DNA from: Actinophytocola sp036555685
GTDB lineage: Bacteria; Actinomycetota; Actinomycetes; Mycobacteriales; Pseudonocardiaceae
Assembly (NCBI RefSeq): GCF_036555685.1
Contig: NZ_DATBKY010000316.1
Span: forward strand, 1 to 64,000
Direction of reading: 5' to 3'
Length of the DNA: 64,000 nucleotides
Below are positions 1 through 8,919 of this stretch, piece after piece. Below the pieces are notes generated by a model. It saw nothing but the letters and a program-made list of their open reading frames with translations. It searched no databases and was not told where the DNA came from. Made by a program: the position numbers and the translations under genes. Each line of letters begins with the position of its first letter. Within the stretch, counting starts at the first letter, position 1.

Positions 1-709
1 CGATCACCTCGAGCCGGCCGGCGAGCCGAGCGGCGGCCTCGGTGAACCGCGGGTGCGAGGAGATCTTCTCGGTGCCCTGGTCGGCCACGTACACCCGGCT
101 CACGACCTCGAGGACGGCCGGGTCCTCGCTCAGCGCCAGCAGCGTGGCCACGCAGTCGTCGACCCGGTTGAAGGTCGTGGTGCCGACCGCCACCCGCTGC
201 CTGGGCAGCTCCCGGTCGGTCAGCCAGGCGGCGTCGGCCACCTCGAGCGGGGTGTCGTCGGTGAACACGTCGAACCAGATCCAGCCGCCGTCCTCGAACG
301 GCGCGAGGTCGACCGGGAACTCGAGCGTGCGCGGGCCGTCCTCCTGATGCACGGCCTCGCCGGTCACGTGGGCGATGTCGCCGCCCAGCTTCGACCGGTA
401 CACCTCGACCCGCCCGGCGCCGCGGACGGTCATCCGCAGCGTGACGTGGTTGACCTTGGTCCACCGCTTCCAGTAGCAGGCCGGGAACGCGTTGAACAAC
501 GACGCGAACGACACCCGCGCGGACGCCGGCACCACGACCTCCCGCCGCCCGGCGACGTGGCTGTGCGTGCCCGCGGGTTCGTCGACGTAGAGCGGCCGCA
601 CGTCGAGCGGGTCGCTGTCCCGCGGCAGGATCATCCGCTGCAGCACGCGATCGGTGTCGTAGCCCTGTTTGCCGGACCGGGTCGTAGCACGGGAAGCCAT
701 GCTGGGCAT
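1..709 (-). CDS. GlfT2-like galactofuranosyltransferase, C-terminus beyond the window
   Basis: About 236 N-terminal residues are visible. An N-terminal beta-sandwich-like region (about residues 20-150, with FNAFPACYWKRW and a GGWIWFDVFTDD stretch) is followed by the beginning of a GT-A fold (VGTTTFNRVDDC, then YVADQGT). This layout matches the GlfT2 at 1731-3683, which has the equivalent FGRFPASYWQRW and VVICTFNRADDC, so the two are paralogues about 1 kb apart on the same strand. GlfT2 family enzymes transfer galactofuranose from UDP-Galf to the growing cell-wall galactan. The catalytic DDD motif and the C-terminal half lie outside the window. Start could be ATG 709 or the in-frame ATG 700; neither has a strong ribosome-binding site. 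Exact acceptor specificity cannot be told. Confidence 0.85.
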   Translation of the reverse strand, partial: MPSMASRATTRSGKQGYDTDRVLQRMILPRDSDPLDVRPLYVDEPAGTHSHVAGRREVVVPASARVSFASLFNAFPACYWKRWTKVNHVTLRMTVRGAGRVEVYRSKLGGDIAHVTGEAVHQEDGPRTLEFPVDLAPFEDGGWIWFDVFTDDTPLEVADAAWLTDRELPRQRVAVGTTTFNRVDDCVATLLALSEDPAVLEVVSRVYVADQGTEKISSHPRFTEAAARLAGRLEVI

Positions 710-850
710 GGTAACCACCGGCGACTCGCCCGCTCGGCCGCCCTTTGTCCGCTATGCGGCGCACACCGAGACGACCGGGCCCAACGCGTACAGCCCCTGC
801 GGCGGGCGGGTGGGGGCGCGCGGGTGCGGCGGCTGCGCGGCGCGGCAACC

Positions 851-955
851 ATCCACAAGCATGCAGTTGTCCACAGCGAACCCGAAGTCGATCTTCACCG
901 ACCCGATCTCCGGTACGCTGGAACGTGGGTGGCCCCCGGAGAGGGTGGGGCCGTG
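851..955 (+). repeat. Intergenic promoter-hairpin cassette, copy A
   Basis: Lies in the 342-base gap between two minus-strand genes. In order: ATCCACAA (851-858), a DnaA-box-like TTGTCCACAGC (867-877), 36 unspecific bases, a -10-like TACGCT (914-919), then a hairpin GGCCCC/GGGGCC (931-936 with 947-952) whose 9-base loop GGAGAGGGT looks like a Shine-Dalgarno sequence, followed at once by GTG (953). Copy B at 13524-13632 has the same parts at almost identical distances and an 18-base identical core CCCCCGGAGAGGGTGGGG. No convincing plus-strand gene follows. Function unknown: it may be a short RNA, or the remnant of the 5' end of a mobile gene. Confidence 0.6.
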
Positions 956-1051
956 GACCAGTGGTTGTCGCGCGGGTTCCGCGACTGCGGGCGCCCGGAT
1001 CTGTTGCGGCGCAGGCCCCTTGAGCGGGGCGTGCCGGCCTTTGGAGCCGGC

Positions 1052-1675
1052 TCAGGCGGCGGGCTGGGCGTGGGGCATCTGCCAGCCGGTGGCCAGGCTC
1101 GAGTCGCGGAGGTTCGCCGCCTCGCCGAAGTACTCGCAGAACTTCATGATCAGCGGGTCCCACCTGAGCGGGTCCACGTAGTCCTTACCGGGGATCAGCA
1201 GCTCCTCCGCCACGTGCGTGCGCCGCACCGAGACCTGGAACGCGGTCAGCCCGTCCGTCACGCGGTGGGCCGTGTCCAGCGTCGCCTCCAGCTGGATCGG
1301 GCACTCCTTCGCCCGCGGCGGCGACACCAGGTGCGAGCGCTGCTCCGTCAGGCCCGCCGAGGCGAACTTCGTGCGCGAGTGCGTGTAGCCGCGGGCCACC
1401 TTGTGCGGCGGCACGTCCGGGCGGGCGGTCAGCAGCGCGATCCGGTCGACCGCGTCCACGAGTGCCGACGACGGCAGGTTCAGCACGCATTCGCGCTCTC
1501 GATGGAGGTTCGCCGCCGTCTGGGACGTCTCCGCCAGACCCAGCAGGCAGGTCTGCCCCAGCCACCACGCCGACGACATCGGCGCGAGGTTGGCCGAGCC
1601 GTCCTCGTTGCGGGAGCTGATCAGGACGACGGGCGTGCCGAAGTACAGGACCTTGAGCGGCGTGACTCGGTGCAT
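1052..1675 (-). CDS. Flavin reductase-like / DIM6-NTAB family protein
   Basis: 207 residues with the split-barrel FMN-binding features of the flavin reductase-like family: an N-terminal TPVVLISSRNEDGSANLAP strand pair, a SSAWWLGQTCLLGL segment, and a central RTKFASAGL region typical of these proteins. Such proteins bind FMN and act as flavin reductases or small oxidoreductases; the substrate is not predictable. Start ATG 1675 has GGAG only two bases upstream, so translation may begin slightly elsewhere. It lies between two GlfT2-like genes on the same strand, 55 bases downstream of the 1731-3683 gene, but no functional link to galactan synthesis is evident. Confidence 0.75.
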   Translation of the reverse strand: MHRVTPLKVLYFGTPVVLISSRNEDGSANLAPMSSAWWLGQTCLLGLAETSQTAANLHRERECVLNLPSSALVDAVDRIALLTARPDVPPHKVARGYTHSRTKFASAGLTEQRSHLVSPPRAKECPIQLEATLDTAHRVTDGLTAFQVSVRRTHVAEELLIPGKDYVDPLRWDPLIMKFCEYFGEAANLRDSSLATGWQMPHAQPAA

Positions 1676-1730
1676 ATCTCCACGATGCCGTGGGAGAACG
1701 CAGCCCTGCTGGCGGGAATCGGACGCCGCG

Positions 1731-3683
1731 TTAGTCCATGTTGTACAGACGGCGCCAGTTCTCCCGGCTGGTCAGCTGGGGCACCGCGGCGCGGTACTCC
1801 TCGCGCAGGCGCGGCATCTCGGCGACCAGGGTGCGCAGCACGCGCGCGGTCTGCTTCGCCAGCCGGATCGTCGTCTCGCGATCGCGCTTGCGCAGCCGCA
1901 CGCCCTCCTGCGAGCCGTCGGTGACGACGGCCGTCGCGAACTGCGACACGTGCCACCACGTGGCGTCCTCCTTGGACACCGCGCCGATCGGGTGCACCGT
2001 GCGCCCGAGCGCCAGGTACGCCAGCCGCTTCGCCATCACCAGGCGGTTCTTCGTCGGCTTCGGGCCCGCCTGGATCAGCGGCACCGTGCCGGCCTTCAGC
2101 CCCGGCACCTCGGACGCCTTGTGCATCACCGTGTCCGGGTACTCCTTGCGCAGCGCGAAGACCTCCTTCGCCGCGGTCTGGCCGCCGTCATGCAGGAACT
2201 CCGGCCCGCGCAGGAAGTCCTCGACCGACTTGAGGATCGTGGCGGCGAGCCCGTACTGCATGGTCAGCAGGTACCGCGAGATCCGCGACAGGATCACCCT
2301 CGCGTGGTGCTTCGGCTCGATCGCCGCGTGCAGCGAGCTCACGATCAGCGAGTTACGAACCGCGAAGTACTCGTTCCACTTGTCCGCGTCCTTCCAGTCG
2401 AAGTCCGCGTGCCACAGGCCCGCGCCGGGCAGCGTGACCGTCGCGAAGCCGTTGGCCCGCGCGCGGTAGCCGTACTCCACGTCGTCCCACTGGAAGAACA
2501 GCGGCAGCGGCAGCCCGATCTTCGCGACCACCTCGGCCGGGATCAGGCAGGACCACCAGGCGTTGTAGTCCGCGTCCACGCGCCGGTCGCCGCGGTTGAT
2601 CTTGCCGGTGGGGATGCCCTCCTCGTCGACCTCCTCGGCGAGCAGGTCCACGTCGTCGAGCGCGTTGGTGACCACCTTGCCCGGCTTGAGCTGCGCGAAA
2701 TCGGCGTACTCCGCACCGGCCAGCAGCACCGTCGGGTGCAGCAGCCGCAGCATCTGGCCGCCGACGATCGTCGGCTCCGGCGTGCGGTTCGCGAACGCGG
2801 TCAGCCGGATCGCGATCTCCGGCTCGCACAGCACGTCGTCGTCCATGAACAGCAGGTTCGCGTGCTCGGCGTCGGAGTTGACCCGGGCCGCCTCGGTCAC
2901 CTCGTACATGCCGCGGCCGAACCCGCCCGCGCCGCCGAGGTTGGGCTGGCGGATGTAGCGCAGCCGCCCGTCGAGGGCCTTCTCGATGTCCGGGAACGCC
3001 GGCCGCGACTCGACCGTGTCGCTGCCCTGGTCCACGACGTAGATCGCGTCGAGCACGTCCAGCGCCTCAGGGTCGCCGCCCAGCGACTGCAGCGTCTTCG
3101 TACAGTCGTCGGCGCGGTTGAACGTGCAGATCACGACCGCGGTGGGGCGCAGCCGGTGCGGCGGCTCGACGGTCCAGCGCAGCTTCTCGACCACGAAGTC
3201 GCTCTCGCCGGTGGTGAACTCGAGCCAGAGGAACCCGCCGTCGACGAACTTGTCGAGCTTGGCGCTCAGCGTGATCGACTCGCCGGACAGGCCGCTGACG
3301 TCGCGCGCGGCCACCGTCCGCGTCTCGCCCGCGACGTCGGAGGCGACGACCGCGATCCGGCCCGAACCGGACGCCGTGATCTCGACGTCGACGGAGTCGA
3401 CGACCGTCCAGCGCTGCCAGTAGCTCGCCGGAAAGCGGCCGAAGTAGGTGTCCGTGGTGACCTCGGACCCGGCGTGCACGACCAGCCGCTGCCGCTCGCG
3501 TACCGCGGCGCCGAACGTCACCTGCGCGTAGAGGTCGTCCGGGCACACCGGGTCGGGGCCGCGGAACAGGCCGCGCTGGACCACGAGCCGCCCGGTCGGC
3601 GCGTGTTCGACGAGCCGTTCGTCCCCCTTCCCCGCCGGCTGCGCGGTCGCTGCGTCGCTGGTGATCGAGCTGCTAGCGGGCAT
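1731..3683 (-). CDS. glfT2: Galactofuranosyltransferase GlfT2
   Basis: 650 residues, the usual GlfT2 length (about 640). The N-terminal beta-sandwich (about 30-160) precedes a GT-A domain with VVICTFNRADDC (about 176), YVVDQGSD, the donor-site segment QPNLGGAGGFGRGMYE (about 245), the metal-binding LFMDDDVL, a WWSC motif and FFQWDDVEYGYRA, all hallmarks of the bifunctional beta-(1,5)/(1,6) UDP-galactofuranosyltransferase. It polymerises the galactan of arabinogalactan at the inner face of the membrane. The C-terminal 200 residues are helical, as in the family. ATG 3683 is preceded by GGAGGA. The presence of galactan enzymes argues for a type IV cell wall. The paralogue at the left edge may do a different step or be redundant. 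Confidence 0.9.
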   Translation of the reverse strand: MPASSSITSDAATAQPAGKGDERLVEHAPTGRLVVQRGLFRGPDPVCPDDLYAQVTFGAAVRERQRLVVHAGSEVTTDTYFGRFPASYWQRWTVVDSVDVEITASGSGRIAVVASDVAGETRTVAARDVSGLSGESITLSAKLDKFVDGGFLWLEFTTGESDFVVEKLRWTVEPPHRLRPTAVVICTFNRADDCTKTLQSLGGDPEALDVLDAIYVVDQGSDTVESRPAFPDIEKALDGRLRYIRQPNLGGAGGFGRGMYEVTEAARVNSDAEHANLLFMDDDVLCEPEIAIRLTAFANRTPEPTIVGGQMLRLLHPTVLLAGAEYADFAQLKPGKVVTNALDDVDLLAEEVDEEGIPTGKINRGDRRVDADYNAWWSCLIPAEVVAKIGLPLPLFFQWDDVEYGYRARANGFATVTLPGAGLWHADFDWKDADKWNEYFAVRNSLIVSSLHAAIEPKHHARVILSRISRYLLTMQYGLAATILKSVEDFLRGPEFLHDGGQTAAKEVFALRKEYPDTVMHKASEVPGLKAGTVPLIQAGPKPTKNRLVMAKRLAYLALGRTVHPIGAVSKEDATWWHVSQFATAVVTDGSQEGVRLRKRDRETTIRLAKQTARVLRTLVAEMPRLREEYRAAVPQLTSRENWRRLYNMD

Positions 3684-3781
3684 TCGAGTTCAGTCCTCCA
3701 CGGGCGGAGTCCGGGCCGTCATCTCGCCCGGAGCCTACATTCGGCGGGTTGACCGAACACCGTTAGGGCAGGCAGAACGTG

Positions 3782-6607
3782 CTAGTAACGGCGGTCGGTG
3801 ATCTTGCCGGTGGTCCGGTTCCACGTGATGTAGCCGTGCTGGTAGTTCTGCCTCGTGCCGCCGGAGATCGCGAACTCGTCGGTCGTCGGGTAGCCGAGGT
3901 AGGACCGCTCGGCGCCGAGTGCGCGCCAGCGGGTGCGGATGCCGCCGGTGACGCTGTGCGCGCCGGTCGCCGACGACCAGTAGATCGAGCCACCCTCGAA
4001 GTGGTCGTAGTAGCCGCGGCGGTCACCCGTCACCGCCAGGTTGGTGGTCGGGAACTTCAGCCGGCCGGTCACGCCGCCCGTCGCGGTCCACTTGGCGAGG
4101 ATCGCGCCGCTCAGGTTGTGCGCGGCCTGGCCGTTCTTGGCGTAGATCGCGCCGTTCTTGAACTTGTTGTAGTAGCCGTTGGTGACCCGCCCCTGGTCGG
4201 TCGTCGGGTAGCCGTAGCTGGACTTCTCGGCGCCCATCGCCCGGTAGCGGATGTGGATCGAGCCGGCGACGTAGTGGGCACCGGTCGCGGCCGACCAGTA
4301 GTACCCGCGGCCGCCGGAGAGCAGCACGTACCGGCCGCCGTTCGCGCCCGCGGTGTCGTCGGTCGAGGGCACGCCCACCGCGGGGTGCCCGCCGACGTGC
4401 AGGTACCCGGCCAGGATGGCGGCCATGATCGTGTGCGCGCCGGTCGCGGCCGACCAGTACATCCGGCCGTTGGCATAGACCCGCCAGCGCACGTTCGCGT
4501 CGCCCTGCTCCACGTCGGACGGGGCGCCCAGCGCGGTGCGGACGGCGGTGTCGGAGGCGTAGCGGCGGTCGATCGGCGTGCGGTACTCGACGGACAGCGT
4601 CTGGTCGGCGTCCGGCAGGGTCAGCTGGCGGACCCGGTTCGTCGTGCCGTCGCCCCACCTCTCGAAGGTGGCCACGCCGTCGAGTGCCTGGGCGGGCGCC
4701 ACGATCGTCAGCGGCGTGCCGACCGTGAACAGGCCCGACGACGTCTGCTCGTCGCCGATGGTGAACCCGGCCTCGACACTGCTCTGGATCGTCACCCGCC
4801 GCTGCTTCGGGCGGACCGTGAACGTCTTCGACGTGGTGGCGCCCAAGCTGTCGGTGGCGATGGCGGTGACCTCGAGCCTGCTGTCGCCGGGGTGGCCCTC
4901 GAACGTCAGCCGGAACTGCGGACCCTGCTGCGCCTCGCCGGGGTGCTCGTGGCAGCTGGCGGCGTCCGCGCAGTGCACGATCACGGTCGCCCAGCTGACC
5001 TGGACCGAACCGTCCTCGGCGTCAGTGGCGGACGCGTCCGCGCTGATCACGTCGCCGACCGCGAACGTCTGCCCCGGGTCGGGCGCGGACAGGGTCAGCT
5101 CCGGCGCGTGGTTGCCCGGGTAGACCGTGGCCTGCGCGGTGCCGGCCTCGCCCTGCGGGTCGGTCGCGGTCAGCTTCACGGTGAAGCTGTCCTGGCCGGC
5201 CGCGTACGCGTGGGTCACGCGCTCGCCGTTCGCGCTGCCGCCGTCGCCGAAGTCCCAGTGGTAGGCCGGCGTGTCGCCGTTCGGGTCGTTGCTTCGGCTC
5301 GCGTCGAACGTGACCGTGCGGGTGGCCGGGTCGGCGGTCGAGGTGATCACCGCTGTCGGCGGCTGGTTGCCGGGCGCGTAGACGAGCCGGCGCAACACGC
5401 CCGCGCGCAGGTCGGCGTACACGATGTCGCCGCCGGTCGGCATGCGGTCGATCTTGACCGGGAAGCCGATCTCGGTGCCGAAGCCGTTCGTCTCCGGCGG
5501 GGTCGTGAGGCGGCCCTGCGCGTCGTAGCCCAGCGTCCAGAGCGTGTGGTGGACGTAGTCGCCGAAGAAGTACCGGCCGCGGTACTGCGCCGGGTAGCTC
5601 GAGCCGGTGTAGGTCACGCCGCCGGTGATGCTGCCGCCGCCGACGTGCAGGTAGGACCACAGCGGGGCGGCGCCGGTCTTGCTGGCGCACTCGGGCAGGT
5701 CGCGGTAGCCGGGCGTCTTGATCGGGCCCTCCCAGCAGGGCCAGCCGTAGTTGTTGCCCGGCGCGATGATGTCGACCTCTTCGTAGTGCGCCTGGCCGAC
5801 GTCGCCGAGTACGGGCCGGCCGGTGCCGGGCTCGAGGCTGAAGCGGAACGGGCTGCGGAACCCGCTCGCGTACACGAGGCTGCGGATCGCCCGCGGCGCG
5901 CTCGCCGAGTAGTACGGGTTGCCCGGCACGCCGTCGCCGTTGGCCCTGAGGTGCAGCAGCTTGCCGTGCGCATCGTCGGGGTCCTGCGCGCGCAGCGCGA
6001 GCGGGTCGACGGTGCGGTAGTCGGCGGCGTCGCCGATGCTGATCCAGATCGTGCCGTCCGAGGCCGGGACGAGGCCGGTGATGCCGTGCACGTGGAAGTC
6101 GGCGGAGGTCTGGAAGATCGTCTGCTCGCCGGTGAGCCCGGTGGGTTTGCCCGCGCCGTCGAGCGTGAGCGTCCACCTGGACAGGCGCAGCACGCCGTTG
6201 ATGCCCGAGCCGGGACCGGTGTCGGGCACCGAGCGGACCGTGTAGACGGTCTTGCTGGTCGCGTAGTCCGGGGCGACCGCGATACCGGTGAGGCCGAGGT
6301 CGCCGGCCGCGTTGGTCGACAGGTTCCCGAGCGTGCGGGTCTCGCCGGTGCGCGACGCCCAGGTGACCTTGCCGAACTTGCCGACGGCCAGGAAGCTCTC
6401 ATCGGGCAGGTAGGCGAAGTCGGTGAGCAGGTCGCCCGGGTCCGAGCCGACCGTGGGGCGCATGCCCGTCGGGATGTCACGCAGCACGAAGCCGGACGGC
6501 AGCGTCTGCTCCGCGGCGAGGGCCGGCCGCGAGTCCGTGGTGGCGACGAGGCCGAGTACGGCGACCAGCACCACCAGCAACGCGATACGTCGGCGCTGCG
6601 TGATCAC
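3782..6607 (-). CDS. Secreted sugar dehydrogenase with PKD domain and LGFP repeats
   Basis: About 941 residues. A Sec signal (arginine-rich start, hydrophobic 7-22, ALAAEQ cleavage region near 31) leads a six-bladed glucose/sorbosone-dehydrogenase propeller (about 35-400; GSGINGVLRLSRW, LVYASGFRSPFRF, NNYGWPCWEG). A PKD domain follows (about 414-495; YHWDFGDGGSAN), then an Ig-like segment, then four or more LGFP repeats (about 735-941; YWSAATGAH recurs four times, with YGYPTTD and YLGYPTTD). LGFP repeats are thought to anchor proteins to the arabinogalactan/mycolate layer, so the enzyme is probably wall-attached and oxidises sugars with PQQ. GTG 6607 is preferred because GAGGGGG sits six bases upstream; ATG 6637 is possible but lacks a site. 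Confidence 0.82.
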   Translation of the reverse strand: MITQRRRIALLVVLVAVLGLVATTDSRPALAAEQTLPSGFVLRDIPTGMRPTVGSDPGDLLTDFAYLPDESFLAVGKFGKVTWASRTGETRTLGNLSTNAAGDLGLTGIAVAPDYATSKTVYTVRSVPDTGPGSGINGVLRLSRWTLTLDGAGKPTGLTGEQTIFQTSADFHVHGITGLVPASDGTIWISIGDAADYRTVDPLALRAQDPDDAHGKLLHLRANGDGVPGNPYYSASAPRAIRSLVYASGFRSPFRFSLEPGTGRPVLGDVGQAHYEEVDIIAPGNNYGWPCWEGPIKTPGYRDLPECASKTGAAPLWSYLHVGGGSITGGVTYTGSSYPAQYRGRYFFGDYVHHTLWTLGYDAQGRLTTPPETNGFGTEIGFPVKIDRMPTGGDIVYADLRAGVLRRLVYAPGNQPPTAVITSTADPATRTVTFDASRSNDPNGDTPAYHWDFGDGGSANGERVTHAYAAGQDSFTVKLTATDPQGEAGTAQATVYPGNHAPELTLSAPDPGQTFAVGDVISADASATDAEDGSVQVSWATVIVHCADAASCHEHPGEAQQGPQFRLTFEGHPGDSRLEVTAIATDSLGATTSKTFTVRPKQRRVTIQSSVEAGFTIGDEQTSSGLFTVGTPLTIVAPAQALDGVATFERWGDGTTNRVRQLTLPDADQTLSVEYRTPIDRRYASDTAVRTALGAPSDVEQGDANVRWRVYANGRMYWSAATGAHTIMAAILAGYLHVGGHPAVGVPSTDDTAGANGGRYVLLSGGRGYYWSAATGAHYVAGSIHIRYRAMGAEKSSYGYPTTDQGRVTNGYYNKFKNGAIYAKNGQAAHNLSGAILAKWTATGGVTGRLKFPTTNLAVTGDRRGYYDHFEGGSIYWSSATGAHSVTGGIRTRWRALGAERSYLGYPTTDEFAISGGTRQNYQHGYITWNRTTGKITDRRY

Positions 6608-6906
6608 ATCGACCCCCTCACGGGAAAGTGGCGGCACTCTGCCAGATATCTCGGCCCCCCTATCGCCCGGTGGAGGGCAATGGTTTCGCCGTAACGACTT
6701 CGTTTTGCCAAATAGTTAGAAAGGTGCTCACCCGGGGTTGGCTGTTCACACGTTCTGACGGGTCACTCCGCGGGCGAACCCGAGGTCGGGCCGGGTCCGC
6801 GCGGAGGCGCTCCCTAGAATCGGGCGCGCCATGCCGGGTCGACGGCAGTGGACCCGGAGTGCAGCACGGCCGGGGTTCGGCCGACAGATATGAGGTAAGT
6901 CGCGCG
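6608..6906. promoter_or_regulatory. Divergent intergenic region between the LGFP protein and the DUF6541 gene
   Basis: About 300 bases without a gene. The first 110 bases are A/T-richer than their surroundings and contain GACTTCGTTTT (6696-6706), which recurs as AACTTCGTTTT upstream of the sigma-factor gene (27422-27432). A TAGTTA at 6713-6718 could be a -10 for rightward transcription. GAGGTAAG lies about 11 bases before ATG 6907 and is the likely ribosome-binding site. No other structure was seen. Confidence 0.35.
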
Positions 6907-8916
6907 ATGAACTGGATCGACGCCGCGCCGGTCGCGCTCGTCACGGTCGCCTGGCTGCTCGTGCCCGGCCTGCTGGTCAGCTACCTGCTGGGCCTGCGCG
7001 GCGTGGCCGCCTGGGGACTCGCGCCCATCACGGGCATCGCGCTGATCGCGTCGGCCGCCGTGCTCGGCGGTTTCCTCGGCGTGCCGTGGTCGTTCGGGTT
7101 CGTGTTGATCGTGTCGGTCGCGGTCGTCGCAGTCGTCGGCGTGCTCGCGTTCCTGCTGCGCCGCGCGGCCTTCCTGGCGAGCGACCCCGACCCGCGGCGC
7201 CTGACGCTGCTCGCGGCACTCGGCCTGCTCCCCGCGCTCGTGCTCGGCATGATCACGCTCATCCAGGCCATGGGCGCGCCGGACACGCTCTCGCAGACCT
7301 ACGACGCGGTGTTCCACTACAACGCGCTCGCCTACATCGCCGACTCGCACAACGCCTCGTCGCTGTCGTTCAGCGCGCTCGGCAACCCGGACGTGCCGGG
7401 CTTCTTCTACCCCGCCGCCTGGCACGACGTCGCGTCGCTCGTGATGATGTCCTCCGGCGCGAGCATCCCGCTCGCCGCGAACGCGGTGACGGTCGTGGCG
7501 ACGATCGTGCTGTGGCCGCTGTCCTGCCTGCTGCTCGTGCGCCAGCTGTTCGGCCGGCACACCGCGGCGCTCGCGATCACCGGGACGCTGTCCATCGGGT
7601 TCACCGCGTTCCCGTGGGACCTGCTCGGGTTCGGCGTGCTGTGGCCGAACCTGCTCGGCATGTCGATCGGTCCGGCGCTGCTCGCGCTGGTCATCACGCT
7701 GACCCGCTGGGCCAAGGACGACGCGATCGGCCAGGTGCGCGGCTGGCTGGCGCTGGTCGCCGGTCTCGCCGCGGGCGGGCTCGCCCACCCCAACGTGCTG
7801 TTCTCGGTCGCCGTGCTGTCGCTGCCCCCGATCGTCGCGCGCGTGGCGGCCCGGTCGTGGCGGCTGCGCAAGGCGGGCCACGGTGCCCGCGGCCTGGTCG
7901 AGGCGCTGCTGTTCGTCGCGTTCTTCTCGGTCGCCTGGTGGTGGGCGGCCACCACGCCGATGTTCGCGGCCACCCGCGACCAGTACTGGCCGCCGTTCGA
8001 GACGCCGGCCAACGCGGTCGGCGACGTCGCGCTCAACGCCACCCACCGGCACGACGCGCTGTGGCTGCTGTCGATCGTGGTGATCCTCGGCATCGTCGCG
8101 TCGCGCCGCTGGCCGGTGCTGCGGCTGCTGGTCGCGGGCCACCTGATCACGGCGTTCCTCTACGTGCTGACCGCGTCGATCAACCGGATGGACACGCAGA
8201 AGTTCACCGGCTACTGGTACAACGACGCGCACCGCCTGGCCGCCATGCTGCCGATCACCGGCGTGCCGCTCGCGGTCGGCGGCATCCTCTACCTCGCCAC
8301 GAAGATCCTCGAGAAGGTCGGCACGACCGAGCGCGCGCCCGGCTGGCGGCGGCGGTGGGCCGGCAACCGGTGGCTCGCCTCGCTCGGCGCCCTCGCGGTG
8401 ATCCTCACGCTCCTGCTGGGCGTCGGCACCCGCGGGCTCTACCCCGACGACCGGTACGACCGGGTCGTGGTCAGCTACGTGCCCAAGGGGCCCGCCTCCG
8501 TGTTGCTGACCCCGCAGATGCGGCAGTTCTACGACAAGATCGCGCGCGAGATCCCCAAGGACGCGGTCGTGGTCGGGAACCCGTTCGAGGGCAGCTCGCT
8601 GCTGTGGGCGCTGGAGAACCGGAAGGTGCTGTTCCCGCACTTCCGCAACACGACGAGCGAGCAGCAGGACCTGATCGCGAAGCACCTCGACGACCTGACG
8701 CACGACCCGGAGGTGTGCGAGGCGGTCGAGGACCTGCACGTGAAGTACCTGCTGATCGGCGGCGCCACCTTCCGCACGGCGGACACGAAGTGGAAGTACT
8801 ACGCGGGGCTGTCTGACCCGTTCGGGCTGCCGGGCTTCGAGCTCGTCGACGAGTCCGGGCCGAGCAGGCTGTACAAGATCACCGGCTGCGACGCGGCGTC
8901 CCAGCCCGCGGGCTGA
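6907..8916 (+). CDS. DUF6541 polytopic membrane protein
   Basis: 669 residues, with a hydrophobic N-terminal half (about 12-14 predicted membrane segments to about residue 510) and a soluble C-terminal domain (about 530-660, from YVPKGPASVLLTPQMRQFYD). The pattern and the motifs near LSQTYDAVFHYNALAYI fit the actinobacterial DUF6541 family. These are suspected GT-C-like glycosyltransferases because of topology and placement beside cell-wall glycan genes; that activity is inferred, not shown. ATG 6907 is chosen since MNWIDAAP starts the first membrane helix and GAGGTAAG lies upstream. It is convergent with the glycosyltransferase operon at 8920-10936, the stop codons being three bases apart. 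Confidence 0.8.
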   Translation: MNWIDAAPVALVTVAWLLVPGLLVSYLLGLRGVAAWGLAPITGIALIASAAVLGGFLGVPWSFGFVLIVSVAVVAVVGVLAFLLRRAAFLASDPDPRRLTLLAALGLLPALVLGMITLIQAMGAPDTLSQTYDAVFHYNALAYIADSHNASSLSFSALGNPDVPGFFYPAAWHDVASLVMMSSGASIPLAANAVTVVATIVLWPLSCLLLVRQLFGRHTAALAITGTLSIGFTAFPWDLLGFGVLWPNLLGMSIGPALLALVITLTRWAKDDAIGQVRGWLALVAGLAAGGLAHPNVLFSVAVLSLPPIVARVAARSWRLRKAGHGARGLVEALLFVAFFSVAWWWAATTPMFAATRDQYWPPFETPANAVGDVALNATHRHDALWLLSIVVILGIVASRRWPVLRLLVAGHLITAFLYVLTASINRMDTQKFTGYWYNDAHRLAAMLPITGVPLAVGGILYLATKILEKVGTTERAPGWRRRWAGNRWLASLGALAVILTLLLGVGTRGLYPDDRYDRVVVSYVPKGPASVLLTPQMRQFYDKIAREIPKDAVVVGNPFEGSSLLWALENRKVLFPHFRNTTSEQQDLIAKHLDDLTHDPEVCEAVEDLHVKYLLIGGATFRTADTKWKYYAGLSDPFGLPGFELVDESGPSRLYKITGCDAASQPAG

Positions 8917-8919
8917 GGT

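Noticed and set aside
953..1051. GTG after the hairpin of cassette copy A as the start of a gene
   Set aside because: The frame runs antisense through the flavin reductase gene without any conserved sequence; copy B differs after two codons.
53..1924. Long plus-strand open frame of more than 600 codons
   Set aside because: It is antisense to three recognisable minus-strand genes, Arg/Gly/Pro-rich without motifs, and typical of the open frames high-G+C DNA produces by chance.
3779..6694. Plus-strand open frame of about 970 codons
   Set aside because: Antisense to the sugar dehydrogenase/LGFP gene, which has clear domains and a signal peptide.
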